From contig DATCDQ010000020.1 in the NCBI GenBank assembly GCA_036510655.1, positions 1 through 64,000 on the forward strand: a DNA stretch of 64,000 bases. The letters are read 5' to 3'. This document shows, one piece after another, positions 17,582-25,131 of the stretch (its first letter is position 1; each line of letters starts with the position of its first letter). A program made the position numbers and the translations under genes. Under the pieces are notes generated by a model that did not search any database, was not told where the DNA came from, and saw only the letters and a list, made by a program, of their open reading frames with translations. The DNA is from Rathayibacter_A sp036510655 (lineage in GTDB: Bacteria > Actinomycetota > Actinomycetes > Actinomycetales > Microbacteriaceae).

Positions 17582-18406
17582 GTGACCTTACGTTCGATCC
17601 TGAATCCCGCACGCCTGAACCCGATCCGCCTCTTCGGCAGCAGTCTTTTTTCCAATCGCAGTGACATCATCGGCACCTTCGTCGGTGTCTTCATGACCGG
17701 GGCCCTTTTGCTCCCGGTTGCCATCCAGCAGAGCGCCCAACAAGCAGAGCAAGAGAGCGCGCAGGTGAAGGCGACAACGCAACTGCGCGAATCGACCGGC
17801 TTGCATCACGAACAATTGAAGGTTTACGCAGACCAGGTGCAGCAACGCATCGATGATGCTGCAGTGAAGGCGTTGGCGCAGGGCAAGACGGTGGCCCAAC
17901 AGGTTCAGGGCAAGACGGATCTTGCTCCGCTCACCACCGCGATTACCGCGCTGAGCGACTACGATTCCCTGGCACAGGGCACGGTGCTTCGCCGAACGGA
18001 TGCTGTGAAGAACGCAATTCAGACCACCTCGGCCGCGGCCGCAGAGCACGATCGGGTGGCTGCCGCGCAGGCCGCTGCGGCGCTCGCAGCCGCGAACACT
18101 CCCGAAGGGGCCCGCGCGACTGCGGCCAGTCTCGCAGCGAGCACCTACGGGTGGGGAGCAGACCAGTTCCAGTGCCTCAGCAGCCTGTGGCAGAAGGAAT
18201 CCGGTTGGTCTTATAGTGCATCGAACGGCTCGAGCGGAGCCGCCGGCATCCCGCAAGCCCTGCCCGGATCCAAGATGGCGACGGCCGGCGCCGACTGGGC
18301 AAGCAACGCCACCACTCAGATCAAGTGGGGTTTGGCATACATCGCCCGCGGTTATGGCACGCCGTGCTCGGCGTGGTCACACTCGCAGGCGATGAACTGG
18401 TACTGA
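17582..18406 (+). CDS. Membrane-anchored lytic transglycosylase-like (SLT/aggregation-promoting factor-type) protein
   Basis: This 274-residue protein has an N-terminal hydrophobic anchor (IIGTFVGVFMTGALLLPVA, about 29-47). An Ala/Gln-rich likely coiled-coil stalk follows (about 55-180). The C-terminal domain reads YGWGADQFQCLSSLWQKESG then SNGSSGAAGIPQALPGSKMA, with the catalytic-type Glu in WQKESGW. This is the Actinobacterial lysozyme-like fold acting on peptidoglycan outside the membrane. GTG 17582 is the best start because the hydrophobic anchor follows it, although the ribosome site is weak. Confidence 0.8.
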   Translation: MTLRSILNPARLNPIRLFGSSLFSNRSDIIGTFVGVFMTGALLLPVAIQQSAQQAEQESAQVKATTQLRESTGLHHEQLKVYADQVQQRIDDAAVKALAQGKTVAQQVQGKTDLAPLTTAITALSDYDSLAQGTVLRRTDAVKNAIQTTSAAAAEHDRVAAAQAAAALAAANTPEGARATAASLAASTYGWGADQFQCLSSLWQKESGWSYSASNGSSGAAGIPQALPGSKMATAGADWASNATTQIKWGLAYIARGYGTPCSAWSHSQAMNWY

Positions 18407-18432
18407 TCGGCCACACGCCGCCCGGTTCGCGC

Positions 18433-19224
18433 CTACTGGTTTTCGGCGAGCGTGATCGTGCGGCCATTGACGGATGCCGCATCCTGCGACCAGAGATCGA
18501 CAACGGATGCCGCGAGCGTCTCTTCGAGACCGGCCAGCGCCTTCACGCGGAAGATCACCGCGGCTGCGGTCGGCTCGGTCCCAGAGCTTGCCTGACTGGG
18601 CCCTGAGCTTGCCGCCTTCCGGAACCCTTGCGCGATGGCCAGCGTCCATGCCTCTGCTGCTGCTTTGAGAGCGACATAGTTAGCACCGCCGGCCGTTGGG
18701 TGCTCAACCGACGTGGATGACACGATGGCCAGGCGCCCGGCCGGGGAGGCAACGAGATCGTCGTAGAACGTGCGACTGATGTTGCGCAATGACGTCAGCG
18801 AGCCTTCCAGAAAGCGCCAATCTTCGTCACTCTGGCCGGTCAGACCGCCGCCGCCGCGCCATCCACCAACGAGGTTTATGAGACCGTCGACTGGTCCGAA
18901 CTTGAGGTGGATGCGCATCGCCAACTCCGCCACAGCGGAGGCGTTGGTCAGATCGCAGACGCGCGTGTCGGCATCCGGAACCTGCTCGACGAGCGCGTCG
19001 AGACGTTCTTGGCTGCGCGCGACCGCCAGCACGCGCGCCCCCGCAACGGACAGCGCGTGTGCCATGGCGATGCCGGACGCGCCGGACGCACCGGCGATGA
19101 GCACGGTGCGTCCGGCGACGTTGTTGGTCGAGTAGCGAGCGCCAGCGAGTGTATCGAGACCCGGCGACGCGGCCTCGGTACGCTCGTTCCTCGCTACTCG
19201 ACCAGCGGAGTCGGTGTCAGCCAT
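18433..19224 (-). CDS. SDR family oxidoreductase with repeat-derived inserts
   Basis: The protein has 263 residues. The Rossmann motif GASGASGIAMAHAL (about 44-57), LINLVGG and the catalytic pair in YVALKAA mark a classical SDR. ATG 19224 overlaps the stop of the DUF6421 gene by 8 nt, so they are coupled. Residues about 8-34 are encoded by a palindromic dispersed repeat (19125-19204). A second Ser/Gly-rich insert (GPSQASSGTEP, about 205-216) reads like another repeat with AGCTTGCC/AGAGCTTGCC half-sites at about 18580-18612. Both insertions keep the frame and avoid the core. Substrate unknown. Confidence 0.85.
   Translation of the reverse strand: MADTDSAGRVARNERTEAASPGLDTLAGARYSTNNVAGRTVLIAGASGASGIAMAHALSVAGARVLAVARSQERLDALVEQVPDADTRVCDLTNASAVAELAMRIHLKFGPVDGLINLVGGWRGGGGLTGQSDEDWRFLEGSLTSLRNISRTFYDDLVASPAGRLAIVSSTSVEHPTAGGANYVALKAAAEAWTLAIAQGFRKAASSGPSQASSGTEPTAAAVIFRVKALAGLEETLAASVVDLWSQDAASVNGRTITLAENQ
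19125..19204. repeat. Palindromic REP-like element inside SDR coding sequence
   Basis: The perfect 15-bp arms TGGTCGAGTAGCGAG (19125-19139) and CTCGCTACTCGACCA (19190-19204) flank a centre containing TATCGAGACC. It belongs to the same family as 6291-6333 and 21622-21658, but lies within the N-terminal coding region of the SDR gene. Confidence 0.75.
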
Positions 19225-20680
19225 TTGCGGTGATACCTGCGGTCGACTCGATCACGGTGCCCATCTTCTTGGCGAGTGCCTCATAGAACATCGAGAGCGG
19301 GAACTCGTCGTCCAGCACTGCGTCGGTGTAGCCCTTCGGCGGACCGGCGAGGATCTCGTCTGGCAGCCCGCGCGCCCACAGCGACGCCGGGTTCGGCGAC
19401 AGCACGCCAGACACCAGCTCGTAGGCTGCAAGCCAGTGCGCCGTCTTCGGCCGGTCGATCGAACGCCAGTACAGCTCGTTGATCGCGTCGCTCAGGGCGA
19501 CGACGACGTCGGCGACCTCGTCCCAGTCGATGGCGAGCCGCGTGTCCGTCCAATGCAACACGTCGTGCTGGTGCAGCCACGCGAACAGCAGCTGCCCGCC
19601 CAGCCCGTCGTAGTTGCGCACCCGACTGCCGGTGAGCGGGAAGCGGAAGATCCGATCGAACAGGATCGTGTACTGCACGAGCTTCGCGTGTTCGAGGATG
19701 TCTTTGCCCGACCCGGTCAGTTCGGCCTCCGGCCCTTCGACCAGCTCAGGGACCGACAGGGCGCGCTCCAGTTTCACTGACTCGCGGAAGGCCGTGAGGT
19801 CGCAGCGCAGTTCTTCGAGCGAATACAGGAAGAACGGCATCCGCTGCTTGATCATGAACGGGTCGAACGGCAGATCGCCGCGCATGTGCGTGCGGTCGTG
19901 GATGAGATCCCACATGACGAAGGTCTCCTCCGTCAGCGTCTGGTCGTCCAGCAGTCGGGTGGCGCCTTCTGGCAACTCGAGCTTGGTGATCTCGGATGCC
20001 GCGCGCACCACCCGGCGATACCGTGCGGCTTCGCGATCCTGGAAGATTGCGCCCCACGTGAACGTCGGAATTTCGCGCATTGCCACCGTTTCCGGGAACA
20101 GCACGGCGGAGTTGGTGTCGTAGCCGGGGGTGAAGTCCAGGAACCGGATCGGCATGAACAGCTTGTTGCCGTAATCGCCGGCCTCCAGCGCAGCCATGAA
20201 TTCCGGCCAGATCACCTCGATCAGCACGGCCTCGACGTGTCGATTGGTCGACCCGTTCTGCGTGTACATCGGGAACACGACCAGGTGGCGCAGGCCGTCC
20301 ACACGGTGCTGCTGAGGCTGGAACGCATTCAGCGCGTCGAGAAAGTCCGGTTCGGCGAAGTCGCTGTCGACCCAGCGCGTGAAGTCCGCGCGCACGGCGT
20401 CCAAGTAGGCGGCGTCGTACGGGAACAGTGGAGCCAGCTCTGCGATCGACGCGACGATCGTCTCAACCGCAACCCGCGCATCCGCGTGTCGCGTCGCGTC
20501 CGGAATCGAGCCGTCCTTGATCTGATCGGCCTGAAGCGCGATCGCCGCTTCTTTCAGGGCGAGCCAGGCGGGATGAGTGGCGACATCCGCTTCAAGGGAA
20601 CGCGACGTCAGGCGGTCTTCGACAACCTCGGGCTCTCCGACAATGGTGTCTGCACTGAACTGTGAGACGAATTGAGACAT
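19217..20680 (-). CDS. DUF6421 family protein
   Basis: This 487-residue cytoplasmic protein has no signal peptide or membrane helix. I recognise it as the actinobacterial DUF6421 type from its overall sequence (FPMYTQNGSTNRHVEAVLIE, RFLDFTPGYDTNSAVLFPE, FVMWDLIHDRTHMRGDLPF). The His/Asp-rich HDRTHMRGD segment (about 255-263) could bind metal. GGGAGG sits before ATG 20680. It is coupled to the SDR downstream, which suggests a shared pathway. Residues about 310-320 (SVPELVEGPEA) are encoded by a dispersed palindromic repeat. Function unknown. Confidence 0.85.
   Translation of the reverse strand: MSQFVSQFSADTIVGEPEVVEDRLTSRSLEADVATHPAWLALKEAAIALQADQIKDGSIPDATRHADARVAVETIVASIAELAPLFPYDAAYLDAVRADFTRWVDSDFAEPDFLDALNAFQPQQHRVDGLRHLVVFPMYTQNGSTNRHVEAVLIEVIWPEFMAALEAGDYGNKLFMPIRFLDFTPGYDTNSAVLFPETVAMREIPTFTWGAIFQDREAARYRRVVRAASEITKLELPEGATRLLDDQTLTEETFVMWDLIHDRTHMRGDLPFDPFMIKQRMPFFLYSLEELRCDLTAFRESVKLERALSVPELVEGPEAELTGSGKDILEHAKLVQYTILFDRIFRFPLTGSRVRNYDGLGGQLLFAWLHQHDVLHWTDTRLAIDWDEVADVVVALSDAINELYWRSIDRPKTAHWLAAYELVSGVLSPNPASLWARGLPDEILAGPPKGYTDAVLDDEFPLSMFYEALAKKMGTVIESTAGITANG
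19733..19752. repeat. Dispersed 20-bp palindromic repeat inside DUF6421 coding sequence
   Basis: CCCTTCGACCAGCTCAGGGA closely resembles the widespread bacterial repeat with core CTTCGACAAGCTCAGGG. Read in the gene frame it gives PELVEGP, a frequent signature of this repeat inside proteins. It lies in what should be a surface loop of DUF6421. Confidence 0.65.
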
Positions 20681-20866
20681 GGCGAACCTCCCGTCGTGAT
20701 CCGGCCGCGGACGCGGACGTATGGCGCTGAAACTGCGCTGTTTCAAGCCTATCCGCCGGATCGGGGCGTTTTCTTGCCCGCTGCGGTGATCCGTTGCGCG
20801 CCGACGCACTGCCACGCAGTTCCGTGGCGCAGGTTTGGTGGCGGCGTGCCGCAGGTTTGGGAGCAA

Positions 20867-20872
20867 TAGGCT
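20867..20872 (+). promoter_or_regulatory. -10 element of leaderless alkD-like gene
   Basis: TAGGCT, then CGCTGC, then ATG 20879. There is no Shine-Dalgarno sequence. Spacing is identical to the GalT-like, LacI, FadR and other genes here. Confidence 0.5.
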
Positions 20873-20878
20873 CGCTGC

Positions 20879-21610
20879 ATGGCAACCGCAGACGATGTGA
20901 AGGCGGCGCTCGCCGAGGCCGCCGACCCCGATGACGCCGTCTTCCTGCAACGATTCTTCAAGGCCGGGCCCGGTCAGTACGGCGAGGGCGACGTGTTCAT
21001 CGGGGTGCGCGTGCCGAAAACCCGTGCCGTGGTCAAGCAGCTCGCCGACCTGCCCCTCGAAGAGATCGACGTGTTGATCAACAGCGAGGTGCACGAGCAC
21101 CGGTTGGCCGCGCTGGTCATCCTGAACACGGAGTTCGCGCGCGCGAGTGCGACGCGGCGGCGGGACGAGGGTCAACTCGAACGCCTCGCCGCCTATTATC
21201 TTGCCGCGGTGCGCCGCGGCCGGGTCAACAACTGGGATCTCGTCGACGCCTCGGCCGAATTCATCCTCGGCGAGTACCTGCTCGACCGGCCGCGCATGAT
21301 CCTGATCGAGCTGGCCGAGAGCGACAATCTGTGGTGGCGCCGCGCCGCCGTGCTGTCGTCGTTCGCGTTCATCAAGCACGGTGACGCATCCACAACGCTC
21401 GAGCTGGCCGCACTACTGCTGAACGATCGCGAGGATCTGATGCACAAGGCAGTCGGCTGGATGCTCCGCGAAATCGGCAAACGCGTCGATCGGGCCCTGC
21501 TCACCGACTTTCTCGACGCGCATGCAGCACAGATGCCGCGCACGATGCTCTCATATGCGACCGAGCACCTGGATGCCGCAGTCCGGGCGGAGTATCGCGC
21601 ACTCCGGTGA
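20879..21610 (+). CDS. DNA alkylation repair protein (AlkD-like HEAT-repeat glycosylase)
   Basis: This 243-residue all-helical protein has the AlkC/AlkD family layout. RFFKAGPGQYGEGDVFIGVRV is near the N-terminus (about 23-43), then repeated helical pairs. The conserved segments are NNWDLVD (aromatic/acidic residues near the DNA cleft), LWWRRAAVLSSFAFI and MLREIGK. The family removes 3-methyl and 7-methyl purines from DNA. It has its own leaderless promoter and is divergent from DUF6421. Confidence 0.9.
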   Translation: MATADDVKAALAEAADPDDAVFLQRFFKAGPGQYGEGDVFIGVRVPKTRAVVKQLADLPLEEIDVLINSEVHEHRLAALVILNTEFARASATRRRDEGQLERLAAYYLAAVRRGRVNNWDLVDASAEFILGEYLLDRPRMILIELAESDNLWWRRAAVLSSFAFIKHGDASTTLELAALLLNDREDLMHKAVGWMLREIGKRVDRALLTDFLDAHAAQMPRTMLSYATEHLDAAVRAEYRALR

Positions 21611-21621
21611 GGTGCCTACTC

Positions 21622-21658
21622 GTTGGTCGAGGAGGCCGCTCGCGGCCGTCTCGAGACC
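21622..21658. repeat. Dispersed GGTCGAG...CGAGACC repeat
   Basis: TTGGTCGAGGAGGCCGCTCG and then TCTCGAGACCAC form a hairpin, just downstream of the alkD-like gene. It is the same family as 6291-6333 and 19125-19204. Confidence 0.6.
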
Positions 21659-21703
21659 ACTTGCCCGCACGGGGCATCCAGCGAATGTTGGGATGATTGA
21701 GGG

Positions 21704-22534
21704 ATGAGCCGAACCGTACGCGGAGCCCGCGTCTTGATCACAGGAGCCGCCAGTGGCATGGGGCGCCTCTATGCCGAGCGCGCCGTGCTCGAGGGCGCCC
21801 GTGCCGTCGTTCTCTGGGACAAGAACGGCAGGGCACTCGGCGCTGCCGCAGATGAGCTCACTGCGCTCGCATCGCCGGGCACCTCAGTGCACGCCTTCAC
21901 CGTCGACATCGCCGAACTCGGTGCAATCGCGCAGACCGCACAGAAGGTGCGCAAGGTCGCAGGTAACCCCGACGTGCTGATCAACAATGCCGGCATCGTT
22001 CGCAGCGCATTCTTCTGGGAGCACGACAGCGGAGATGACACGCGGGCGACGATGCAGATCAATGCGTTGGCGCCGATGTACATCACGCGCGAATTCTTGC
22101 CCGGCATGATCGACAACCCGTATCGCGCGGCGCGGATCGTGAATGTCGCCTCTGCGGCCGGTCTCGTCGCGAATCCGCGGATGAGCGTCTATGCCGCGTC
22201 CAAGTGGGCGTTGATCGGCTGGAGCGAGTCTCTGCGGATCGAGCTCGAACAGCAGGATCACGGCAACGTCAAGGTGACGACGGTGGCTCCGACGTTCGTC
22301 GCGACCGGCATGTTCGACGGGGCACGCGGGCCGCTGCTCGCTCCGATCATGACCCCCGAGTACGTCGTCGACAGGGTCTGGCGGGCGATGCTCGCCGGCA
22401 AGCCGATGCTGATGCTGCCCGGATCTGTCGCGCTCGCGAAGCTGCTCAAGGGTGTCTTGCCGACGCGCGCCTGGGACGCCGTAGCCGAGCGCATGGGCAT
22501 CTACAACACCATGAATGACTTCACCGGCCGTTGA
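21704..22534 (+). CDS. SDR family oxidoreductase
   Basis: This 276-residue classical SDR has TGAASGMGRLYAER (about 14-27, TGxxxGxG), NNAGIV (about 94-99) and catalytic Ser/Tyr/Lys in NVASAAGL and YAASKWALIGW. The C-terminal tail with a hydrophobic stretch is longer than the core and resembles dehydrogenases of lipids or ketones that associate with membranes. It stands alone between repeats. Substrate unknown. Confidence 0.88.
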   Translation: MSRTVRGARVLITGAASGMGRLYAERAVLEGARAVVLWDKNGRALGAAADELTALASPGTSVHAFTVDIAELGAIAQTAQKVRKVAGNPDVLINNAGIVRSAFFWEHDSGDDTRATMQINALAPMYITREFLPGMIDNPYRAARIVNVASAAGLVANPRMSVYAASKWALIGWSESLRIELEQQDHGNVKVTTVAPTFVATGMFDGARGPLLAPIMTPEYVVDRVWRAMLAGKPMLMLPGSVALAKLLKGVLPTRAWDAVAERMGIYNTMNDFTGR

Positions 22535-22554
22535 CGAGCAACCCGCCGGACGAG

Positions 22555-22592
22555 TCGTGTTGAGGAGGTCGCGCGCGGCCGTCTCGAAAGGC
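22555..22592. repeat. Degenerate dispersed repeat
   Basis: GTTGAGGAGGTCGCGCGCGG and then CCGTCTCGAAAGG resemble the repeat at 21622-21658 with several substitutions, again just downstream of a gene. Confidence 0.45.
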
Positions 22593-22661
22593 AGTCTGGG
22601 CCTGTTTGCCGGTCGGGTAGCCCGTGAGCACGGCGAGCAGACGTAGCGCCACCCCGCCCGT

Positions 22662-22880
22662 TCGCTGAGCGGAGTCGAAGCGCCACCCTGCACCGCATTC
22701 AGGTTAGGTTGGGGTTCGGAGACGCCGACATCGCTGTTTTGGGCGTCCTGTCCTGAATGCGGTCGCGCCGTCGGTGACCGCCGGCGCGCATGAGCGGCGC
22801 GCCCCTGCACCGGTCGCCGTGCGGAGTCTGCGCGTTACCTGTTTCGGTCGCTGAGCGGAGTCGAAGCGCCACCCTGCACC
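22662..22880. repeat. 33-bp direct repeats flanking an inverted-repeat segment
   Basis: Two perfect 33-bp copies, 22662-22694 and 22848-22880, begin TCGCTGAGCGGAGTCGAAGC. Between them is an 11-bp inverted repeat, CCGCATTCAGG (22693-22703) and CCTGAATGCGG (22752-22762). The 485-bp gap 22535-23019 otherwise holds no gene I can support, apart from an AT-rich promoter-like stretch just before the HNH gene. Confidence 0.75.
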
Positions 22881-23019
22881 GGGTTCGAGCGTGTCTGGTC
22901 TCCTCCTCCACAGGTCGTGTTTCCGGTCCGGTTTCCACAGCAAAAATAGTTCAGAAACTTTATCTGATCTGGCCTATTTCCGGGGTCGGAATGTCGGTGG
23001 TCACTGAGACGATAGAAGC

Positions 23020-24468
23020 ATGAACCACCCGTTGGACCTCCTCACCCAGGTCACCAGCGACCTGACCGGTCACCTCACCGGCACCCAGTTGCGGGTCCTG
23101 GATGAGGACGACCTGCTGGTCACGGTTCAGGCGATCGAAGCACTCGGCCGGATGATCGACGCGGCCCGGGTCGCCGGCGCAGCCGAGACCGCAGAACGCT
23201 CCCGGAAAGAACTCGGCACCGGCGGGTTGGCCGCCCGGAAAGGCTCCCGCAACGCCAACGAATTGTTGCAACGCCTCACCGGGGTCTCCGCGGCCACCGC
23301 GGAGAAACGGATCCGGTTAGGTGCCCGCACCCGGTTTCGGCCGACCCTGGTCGGTTTCGACACCCCACCGTTGTTCCCGCGCGTGTCCGCCGCACTGTCC
23401 TCCGGTGCGTTAGGGGTGGATGCGGCGCAGGCCATCATTACCGGCCTGTTGCCGGTGTTCGACCACACCGCCATCCCCGCCCGCGAAGTCGCCGAGGAAG
23501 AACTCGTCGCCGCCGCGACCGGCACCGGAGACACCTCCCCGGTGCCGTTCAGTGCGGATGAGATCCGGATCCAAGCGCAGGTGTGGCAGTTGGCGTTGAA
23601 CCCGGACGGCGCGGACCTGGCCGAGGAGCGTGCACTGCCACGACGGGACCTGCGCCTGGGCCGGGTCACGGATGGTTTGGTCCCCGTCAACGGCCGACTA
23701 CTGCCCGAGATCGCCGTCAAACTGACGACCCTGCTGGATGCGTGCCTATCCCCACGCACCGGCCCGGCGTTCGCGGCGAAACAGGAACAGGCAGAAACGG
23801 CCTCTGCGCAAGCGGCCGCAGCGGCTGCCGCATCCGATACCCGCACGGCCGGGCAGAAACGCCACGACGTGTTCGCCGCCCTGATCGATGGGATCGCCCG
23901 GTCCGGGCAGGTCCCCACCATCGCCGGGGCCGCCCCGACCGTCCTGGTCACCGTCCGCGCCCAAGACCTCGCTGCCGGGCACGGCGGCGGATACATCGAC
24001 GGGTTAGACGTGCCGATCTCGATGCGGGCGATCAAACAATTCGCCTGCACCGGCGGCCGGCAACCCATCCTCCTGAACAACGGCGGTGGGATCCTGACCC
24101 TGTACACGGAGCAACGCTGCTTCAACCGGACCCAACGCCGAGCGATCGCCGCCCGCGACGGCGGCTGTTGCATCATCCCCGGCTGTGACATCCCCGCCAG
24201 CTGGAGCGAGGTCCACCACGTCATCCCCGACCGGCACGACGGACCCACCCAAGTCGACAACGGCGTCTACTTATGTTGGTGGCATCACCGCACCATCGAC
24301 ACCGCCGGCTGGACAATCCGCTTCATCGACGGGACACCCCAGATCAAGGCCCCACCCTGGATCAACCCCAACGCCGGGTGGCGACCCGCCAGCAAAGCCC
24401 GCACCACCCTCGCCCACCGACTCGACACCAAAGTCAAACACGCCATCCTCAACCAATGGCCACAATGA
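23020..24468 (+). CDS. DUF222 / HNH endonuclease signature protein (13E12 type)
   Basis: This 482-residue protein has the DUF222 helical region at about 30-330 and an HNH nuclease fold at about 360-430. The fold reads RDGGCCIIPGCDIP then SEVHHVIP, DNGVYLCWWHHRTID, with two CxxC-like pairs and the HH...N...H triad. Actinobacterial genomes carry many copies; function is unproven. Codon use is strikingly C-rich (CCC, ACC, CGG) compared with neighbours. The start at ATG 23020 follows AT-rich DNA. Confidence 0.88.
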   Translation: MNHPLDLLTQVTSDLTGHLTGTQLRVLDEDDLLVTVQAIEALGRMIDAARVAGAAETAERSRKELGTGGLAARKGSRNANELLQRLTGVSAATAEKRIRLGARTRFRPTLVGFDTPPLFPRVSAALSSGALGVDAAQAIITGLLPVFDHTAIPAREVAEEELVAAATGTGDTSPVPFSADEIRIQAQVWQLALNPDGADLAEERALPRRDLRLGRVTDGLVPVNGRLLPEIAVKLTTLLDACLSPRTGPAFAAKQEQAETASAQAAAAAAASDTRTAGQKRHDVFAALIDGIARSGQVPTIAGAAPTVLVTVRAQDLAAGHGGGYIDGLDVPISMRAIKQFACTGGRQPILLNNGGGILTLYTEQRCFNRTQRRAIAARDGGCCIIPGCDIPASWSEVHHVIPDRHDGPTQVDNGVYLCWWHHRTIDTAGWTIRFIDGTPQIKAPPWINPNAGWRPASKARTTLAHRLDTKVKHAILNQWPQ

Positions 24469-24661
24469 AGCAGACCTCACCAACCGAACACAAGCTCAGG
24501 CGCACACGACTAGGCCCACGAGCACAGGTCGAGGCGCCCGAACACCGGCGTAGGCGCACGCGCAGGTCAAAGGTTGGTCGGCGACGGTGTCGGGCGCGAC
24601 ACGCAGCCTCGTGCTGCGGTTTCACCCGCCGCCGCCATGCTGAGGCAGCGTAAGGCGCGAT

Positions 24662-24751
24662 CTAAAAGTCGTGCGACTCCAGCCAGCCGGTCAGCACCTC
24701 GAGGAACTCGGTCGGGTTCTTCACGCTTGGAATGTGGGCGGTGTCGCTGAA
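24662..24751 (-). pseudogene. C-terminal fragment of a second alpha/beta hydrolase
   Basis: These 90 bp encode the last 29 residues of an alpha/beta hydrolase, ending WLESHDF and TAG. They match the end of the intact gene (25128-25943) with 5 differences over 86 bp (24666-24751 versus 25132-25217). The differences keep the frame, so this is the remnant of a paralog whose upstream part was lost or replaced by the small membrane gene at 24797. The catalytic His region (SDTAHIPS) survives. Confidence 0.8.
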
Positions 24752-24796
24752 ATGGTTTCTTCCTCCTTTTCTCAGCGCAACCAGCATGATCAAGTT

Positions 24797-25024
24797 ATGC
24801 GACGACGGCAGCTCATGAAGCGACTTTCATATCTCGTATTTGCGCTGGGGGGATTGTTCGCCGGTGCGGCGATCATGCTCGCGTTCTTAGGCATCACGAT
24901 TCCCCATCTGTTGGCTTCTTTCGTCATCTTTCTTGCGATCGCCGGAGGGATCCTCCTTCGGCGTAAGTCCGACGGAGTACCCGGCGATTCCGAGCCTCCG
25001 TCTCATGAAAGTGACAACGACTGA
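24797..25024 (+). CDS. Small membrane protein, unknown
   Basis: This 75-residue protein has two hydrophobic segments (YLVFALGGLFAGAAIMLAFL and IPHLLASFVIFLAIAGGILL), a basic turn RRK and an acidic tail ending SHESDND. ATG 24797 or ATG 24815 could be the start; neither has a clear ribosome site. It is wedged between the two copies of the hydrolase 3' end, and its AT content is higher than that of neighbours. No family recognised. Confidence 0.55.
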   Translation: MRRRQLMKRLSYLVFALGGLFAGAAIMLAFLGITIPHLLASFVIFLAIAGGILLRRKSDGVPGDSEPPSHESDND

Positions 25025-25060
25025 ATTGCGAGACGGATGTGAGCAGTGTCGTTTGCCATG

Positions 25061-25131
25061 TTGATGGGACCGTTGTCCGCGGTTTTCTGCCAGGGTCATG
25101 GGACCACTTGAATAGCCAGTCATGGGACTAC
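25061..25131. repeat. Short direct repeats, possible insertion-sequence relic
   Basis: GTCATGGGACCAC (25095-25107) and GTCATGGGACTAC (25119-25131) are near-identical, and TTGATGGGACCGT lies at about 25061-25073. Repeated end motifs like these occur at IS termini. No transposase gene is present, so the assignment is weak. Confidence 0.3.

Noticed and set aside
22204..22518. Frames of about 100 residues overlapping the SDR at 21704-22534
   Set aside because: High-GC shadows with arginine/alanine-rich composition; the SDR frame has all catalytic motifs.
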